From: Chrysomallon squamiferum
Lineage: Eukaryota; Mollusca; Gastropoda; Neomphalida; Peltospiridae
Direction of reading: 5' to 3'
DNA length: 64,000 nt
Assembly: GCA_012295275.1 (NCBI GenBank)
Contig: CM022671.1
Span: 13,119,178-13,183,177, forward strand
The notes under the pieces were generated by a model, which searched no databases, was not told the DNA's origin, and worked only from the letters and a program-made list of their open reading frames with translations. Positions within the stretch are counted from its first letter, which is position 1; each line of letters starts with the position of its first letter. Below are positions 58,807 to 64,000 of this stretch, in pieces. The position numbers and the translations under genes are program-made.

Positions 58807-58958
58807 ATGCTATCACCTGGTCAATTTTTGGACAAAGAACTTGTCTTCAAAAGTGAAACATGGCTGCTAGGTATCCATTTGCATTTGATGAACTTACAGT
58901 AAATGATATTCCTGGTGCTTTAAGACACAGACGATTGTTTGAAAAATTCTTGCAATAA
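58807..58958 (+). pseudogene. two overlapping short protein-like frames
   Basis: ATG 58807 opens a frame reading MLSPGQFLDKELVFKSE. ATG 58860, in another frame with a favourable ACATGG context, reads MAARYPFAFDELTVNDIPG, then ALRHRRLFEKFLQ, and stops at TAA 58956. Joined by a frame change near 58858 they would form one hydrophilic stretch of about 50 residues, suggesting a frameshifted coding relic. Alternatively the second frame is a 32-residue small ORF. No family is recognised. Confidence 0.25.
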
Positions 58959-61670
58959 ACGGTGAATTAAACTCAATTTCAGCATCATAAACGTAAGTAT
59001 ACAAAATAAGAGTACAATATATTATATGAAAACAAGAAATTTTTCTCATCAGCTGAATTAAAAATAAACTAACCACTTTTTTGAATATCTGTAATTCATT
59101 TCAAAAATTGATTTATTTTTACTTGAAGTGTTGATTAGTTCCATAAGAGAAAATATCGACAATGGTTAGATGATAGGTAGCTTTTGTTTATTGTCAAATC
59201 AAAGCAAGTACAATGCTAATAAAACTCGTTAATGTTTGTTTCAAATATCTGACTTATAACACCTGCACCTTTAATTGCCTTTATTCTCATGATTACAGAC
59301 ATTTTATTGCTCCTAATTAGTAAATGCAACACCTTTCTGGAGTTGGCTCCTAGCTTTATATTGTATATTGCAGAGGATTATAGTAAATTTCAAATGCTTG
59401 TAGTTCTTTTAAGTAACACACGCACACGCATGCACACACACACACACACATATGCACATGCATACACACATGTCCATCACAGCATCTTTTTAACTTGTTA
59501 CCAGTAAATATTTAAAATACGTAAGACTGAAAACTCAAGGTGCATTTGTGAAGAAAGTTATGCTATGCTGTTCAAAGTTGTTAGACACATCTCATTTTTC
59601 TAAATGGGCACCCTGTATCTTTTAAAATGCACTAATATGACTCTAAATACTCAAACATAAATTATGTGAACAACTATAATATAGAAATAAATTAGAATTT
59701 ATTAGAGGGCTCAAATGGAAGATCAGCCACTCTTTAAACTAAAATAACAAATGTGGAAAACATTGATAAATGTTAATTCATTATTGCTGAAACTCTATGT
59801 AAACTTTCTTTTCTCAAAAAATAATGACTTAAATTGTCTGAAAAAATGCAAGTGGTGAGTTATTCTATGTAACACAGGCACAGTGGTTGTCCCAGTTCTG
59901 TAGCTTCAGGCATGTAGGTGGAGCTACTGATTACAGTGCCATCTAAAAATAGACACAACCTGCAATTTGTACAAGTGCTATTGATGAATGAGTTTGTTAA
60001 TTATGTAGTAATAAAGTAGTGTTTACATAACAAACAAATACTTATTTTTCGACCAGTTGGCAATTCAAACAACTGGGAATTTGACCTAATGGAATGAGAC
60101 AATAATATTTCTTTGAAAAACAAAACTCCTTTTTTGTTATATGTTAAACTGAATGATTAGATCTGCAGGTTACAGCATGTCATGTGACACTGTATTAACT
60201 TTAAGTGTAAATGTGTGACACACAAGTGTTTGATGTTAACAGATATTGAGCTTATCATTAACACTGTGAAAGTTTTGATTAAGGGATTTCAGGATGGAGG
60301 TTCTTAACTTATTTGAGATAGTTTATTCATCTTTTGTTGTCCCATTCATGTTAGCTCTATTTGAGCTAAATGGTTTAGAAGATGTAGTATATCAGACTTG
60401 ATTACAGCATCATTGTGTCTTTGAATTTGAGTTTGTGATGAAGTTTGCTGGTATACGTCATTGGTATTTCACTTATATGTGCTTCTTGATTTTTACAATT
60501 TATGTTGAAATAGAATATTAGTAGTTTTCATTATAGTGATGATAATTACAATTATAATGAAAATATATGCAACATATGCTAATATTTTTATAATTATAAA
60601 TACGTGAAGTGATGTCAAGTTCAGTACATAACTGTTTTTTAAATTCAACTTTTTGAATGTTTAATAAAATGAAAAGTGAGTTGCAAGATTGTCAGTCATC
60701 AAGTGTGTGTGTGTATTGATGTTGATTAATGTTAATATGTGTGTAATCTAGCTGTCTGCACAAATAGATAAACTCTATGACTACAATATAGATCTACAAA
60801 ATGGTTTCTAGAAAGTAGATAAATCATGTGGTCAGTTTGCCTTTCAAAGGTTTACTCTTTTTCAACAAACTACTCTATTTTGGTCTTCTTGGTCCTAATC
60901 CATGTCACATTTTATGGGCACAGTGACATAATGTTATTTTGCCTGTACTGTTGATTACTTTTTAAATCTCTCTCTCAAAATATCTAGTTACTTGAAACAG
61001 ATACTGTGTCCGTTACACATATGAATTCATGTAATGAGACAACATAATGTAGTTACTTTTCCATTTATCTTACTTGGCAGTTAACGAATCCACCAATGTG
61101 TGTGTGTCAGTCAGCTACAGAATCATAGTAGCATCCAAGCATTGATAGATACTTGTACAAGATAAACCAAAGATGTCATCAAGCAAGTAGGAGGTGGTTT
61201 TTCTCCCATGTTTAATCTTTATGGCCATATTGGCTAATTCATTACAACATGACATCTGTTTGACATTTCATGGGCTCCTGTAATAAAACTCTTTGTATGT
61301 GCCCCAACAACATTTTCTCAAACTAGCAAATGTCAATCTTATGTAAAATGTAAAAACAAAATCTATATGAAAAATTGATGGCACAGTGAATACATACAAA
61401 TAAATCTCTGGTGTATGTATATGTGTATACAGAAGAGGGTACTGCCAAAGCGATAAAGGTTTTAGAAAAGCCTGGAGATATTTTGTGGAAGAAGTTAAAT
61501 TTGTTTTTCTGACTGTGAAGCAGAACTGACTCTGGGAGTGGAAATGGAAACTGAAAATTTGTTTATTCTTCTTTCACTGGTAGAAGAGTAAAACTTTTGT
61601 TTTCTGAGAATTGTTTAGAATACTTGCATCATGATTTTAAAATCTTGATTTTAATTTCTCTTTCACTTAG
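58959..61670. repeat. non-coding A+T-rich stretch with (CA)n
   Basis: (CA)n at about 59418-59450. The segment 61430-61535 is less A+T-rich and open in two frames without clear splice sites, so it is unassigned. Confidence 0.6.
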
Positions 61671-61783
61671 GCAACATTTATTTGGGATATATTTATTTGC
61701 TTGGACAAGTGAAACTATTAGAAACAGATATTTGGCTTGGATAAATGAAAATAATTTTGATGTATCATTTATAAAATCTGTAG
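61671..61783 (+). CDS. candidate 113-base internal exon
   Basis: A very strong acceptor (TTTTAATTTCTCTTTCACTTAG) and donor (CTGTAG|GTATTG) bracket 113 bases. One frame reads QHLFGIYLFAWTSETIRNRY, then LAWINENNFDVSFIKSV between split codons (phase 2 in, 1 out). The first half is hydrophobic with Trp and the second is polar, a plausible membrane-boundary pattern. Phase 1 exit fits the candidate at 62492. Family unknown. Confidence 0.38.
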
Positions 61784-62491
61784 GTATTGTATAGATGTTT
61801 TAAAAATGCTCACAATTTTTTTTTTTTTTTTTTTTTCATCACTGATATATATCTTTTTTCATGATGTTACAGTTGGAGGTCTTTGTTGTACTAAAAGTCA
61901 GGAATGTTTCTTGTGGAATAAGAATAAAAATTGGGAATTAATCTTGTAAAACACAAATTTAATCATATATTTTGTTTGATCTTATCTTATGATTAGTGTA
62001 ATATGGGATAAAAATAAACAAAATATTGTTCTAAGAATAAAGAAAATTTTGTTTCAGTCATTTGCCTATTATATTTACAAACTGGCAGTTCTTTTGCACT
62101 GTTTTGTTAATAAAATTACAGTACCTTTTTTTTTTTTTTTTTTTCAAAATTAGAGCTGAATGGAAATTTCCAACAAAAAAACATTATGAATTTTGGTGTA
62201 ATAAGCTAGCTTCATGTTTTATTTTCATATTCTTTTTCTTTCTGTATCATCATTTGAACATGGTTTGTATTGACTGAATGTTTGAAATACATTTGTCTTA
62301 TTTCTAAACTGTCATAGGCCATTGGTTGTTGTAAGCATCAGTATTTAATGGGAATTGTCTTGCCAACTGATTCAGGCAAAACAGACTTTCTGCAGTGAAT
62401 TTGATAAAAAAAAAATATTTAAAAAGCAGAGTCATAAAAAGACAATCCATCATCAGATATATTTTTAATTTGATGACTAACATGATTACAG
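61784..62491. other. non-coding stretch with T-runs
   Basis: T-runs of about 20 and 18 lie at 61817-61838 and 62127-62144. No gene otherwise. Confidence 0.6.
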
Positions 62492-62608
62492 TAGCCTTCT
62501 TTGTTAATGATTCCTCTGTTCAGGTAGCACTTCATCTAACAGGTGTGAAGCTTAAGAATGCTGAAATTTTCATGAGCTTTGTAACATATCCTTTGTTTAC
62601 AGTCTCAG
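62492..62608 (+). CDS. candidate 117-base internal exon
   Basis: An acceptor (TGATGACTAACATGATTACAG) and donor (GTCTCAG|GTGTTT) bracket 117 bases. In the phase left by 61671-61783 it reads AFFVNDSSVQVALHLTGVKL, then KNAEIFMSFVTYPLFTVS without a stop, exiting in phase 1. An internal CAG|GTAGCA at 62523-62524 is an alternative donor, and an acceptor (CCTCTGTTCAG) at the same spot an alternative start. No family is recognised. Confidence 0.33.
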
Positions 62609-64000
62609 GTGTTTGAAAATTTAATAAGCATGGTTAAATTAATATGTTTTAAAAATTGTTTTCCAGAAATATTAATTTCTGACTGCTTATTCATTCTACC
62701 TTAGATCATTCATTATGAAATCTTTGACAGTTGCCTGAAATTTCTATAAGAAAAAAGAGGAAAAAAACCAACCTAAAAATAAAATGTAATTAAACTATGG
62801 CATTATTATTCAGCAAGCCTTTTTTCTCCTCACCAACAATTATTTATATTAGGGGTTTATTACTGTAATTAAATATTAATCCAACTTGTGCAATCATGGT
62901 GATTAAAATTTAAACTTTTGTACAAATAACAGATTTTAATGAAAACCAAATTCTTTACAATTTACATTTATTTTGCTCTTTTGTAACTTTTTTATTTATT
63001 TCATTTCAATTAAAAAAACACAAAAAAAAAACCCCTTTCACTCTCATTTCAATAATCATTGTAAAGCATAATGTTTTTTTCTTTTTCTGAGGGATTGTAA
63101 AAATAAATCTATTTAAATTTCTCTCACAGTTTTGTTGATTTAATGATTTTCTTTGTGCCATTTAGTTCTTCTGTTTGTTGTTTTTTATTTGTTGATCTTT
63201 TTTTTTTATATATGAATAGAATTGCTTTATAATGTATTGTTCTTTTTTGTTTTTTTTAAAAAGAAATCTAACCGGGCATAAAACATTTGCTGGTCCAAAT
63301 ACTTCAGTTATGTCCTTTGAAAGAAAGGTCGTATATCAGACGTGTAACATTTATAACTAAATGTGTGCTTATCTAGATATTCCAGAATATTTGTCTCATC
63401 TCCCACAGTTCAGCTCTCAGCATAAACTATGATTCTCTGAAGTACATTCATAGGTCTGAGATGGTTTTTTTATGTCAGTTGGATAGATATCAGTTTTAAT
63501 TTTAGTATTTCTCTGCAGAGACAGCAGCAATCAGTTTTCACATGAAACTTTCTCATTGAGTTAATCTTATAAACGTCATCAAGCTGACTTAGCAATATAA
63601 AAATTACTTTTAATTTGTTGATGTTTTTAGAGAGGTGTTGATGGAATCATTTTGGACTTCTAACAAAGTAGGTTTATTTGATGATATTATCTGTAATGTA
63701 AACAGTAATATATTAATGTTTTGAAACATATATAAATACAGAAATACAGACAAATGCTCAAACAAAAAAATATTTACACATTTATTGTACATAATATAAC
63801 AAGTAATTTTGAATAGTATTGCATTCCTGTCACAATTATCCATGTAATTAAATGCAATTATTGTCTGTAAGAATTTATTCAGGTGTTATCAGTAACATGC
63901 TATTGTGTAAATATAGTAGTGATTCATACCAATGTTTATAATGACTTGACTGAAATAAAATGTGAAAACAGGATAGGCAGCTTTTTAAAACAAAAAAAGA
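62609..64000. other. non-coding A+T-rich stretch to window end
   Basis: No supported gene. A and T runs around 63010-63035 and 63196-63260. The minus-strand frame at 63610-63843 lacks motifs. Confidence 0.6.

Noticed and set aside
1-64000. Prokaryotic operons, CRISPR arrays, rRNA or tRNA genes, integrated virus genes
   Set aside because: No spaced direct-repeat array, conserved rRNA or tRNA core, or long viral-type ORF is visible on either strand.

Overview
This window looks like A+T-rich, repeat-laden nuclear DNA from an invertebrate animal. A cephalopod mollusc (octopus-like) fits best. That is inferred from the base composition, the dense (CA)n/(GT)n, (TTA)n and (TGA)n microsatellites, the Tigger/pogo-like and other inverted-repeat DNA elements, and the absence of any compact gene. 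There is no prokaryotic gene organisation: no operons, no long ORFs, and no rRNA, tRNA or CRISPR array that I can see. Every open frame is short. Most of the longer ones are microsatellite translations or lie inside repeats. The window reads as intronic or intergenic DNA.

The best supported content is mobile. A ~1.8 kb inverted-terminal-repeat family occurs three times: copy A at 4342-6164, copy B at ~12939-14414, and copy C at 14437-16117. C is inverted and almost touches B, giving a ~3.2 kb near-palindrome with a ~22 bp centre. Each copy carries a nested ~660 bp TA-flanked element whose ends resemble Tigger/pogo termini. A truncated Tigger-like element with readable transposase relics lies at 9192-9675. 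A ~2.27 kb DNA transposon at 52764-55037 has ~230 bp terminal inverted repeats, an apparent 8 bp target duplication and a frameshifted minus-strand ORF. Next to it, 55340-55944 is a ~600 bp element with ~90 bp inverted ends. At 16811-18188 a pair of inverted repeats encloses a broken coding-like stretch. A FLYWCH-type zinc-finger relic lies at 57881-58021, and a 163 bp direct repeat occurs at 1881-2043 and 8714-8876.

Scattered through the window are short plus-strand segments with a strong splice acceptor, an open frame of protein-like composition and often a consensus donor. Examples are 19742-19876, 23093-23144, 26367-26471, 27360-27448, 28093-28167, 33176-33263, 47615-47735, 61671-61783 and 62492-62608. 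Some neighbours are phase-compatible, and a few candidate last exons have poly(A) signals. They could be exons of one or more long-intron genes. Pyrimidine-rich AG sites are common by chance in such T-rich DNA, so these are candidates only, and I recognised no protein family with confidence. One minus-strand candidate last exon (9814-9971) has its own AATAAA. The remaining sequence is A+T-rich DNA with simple repeats.
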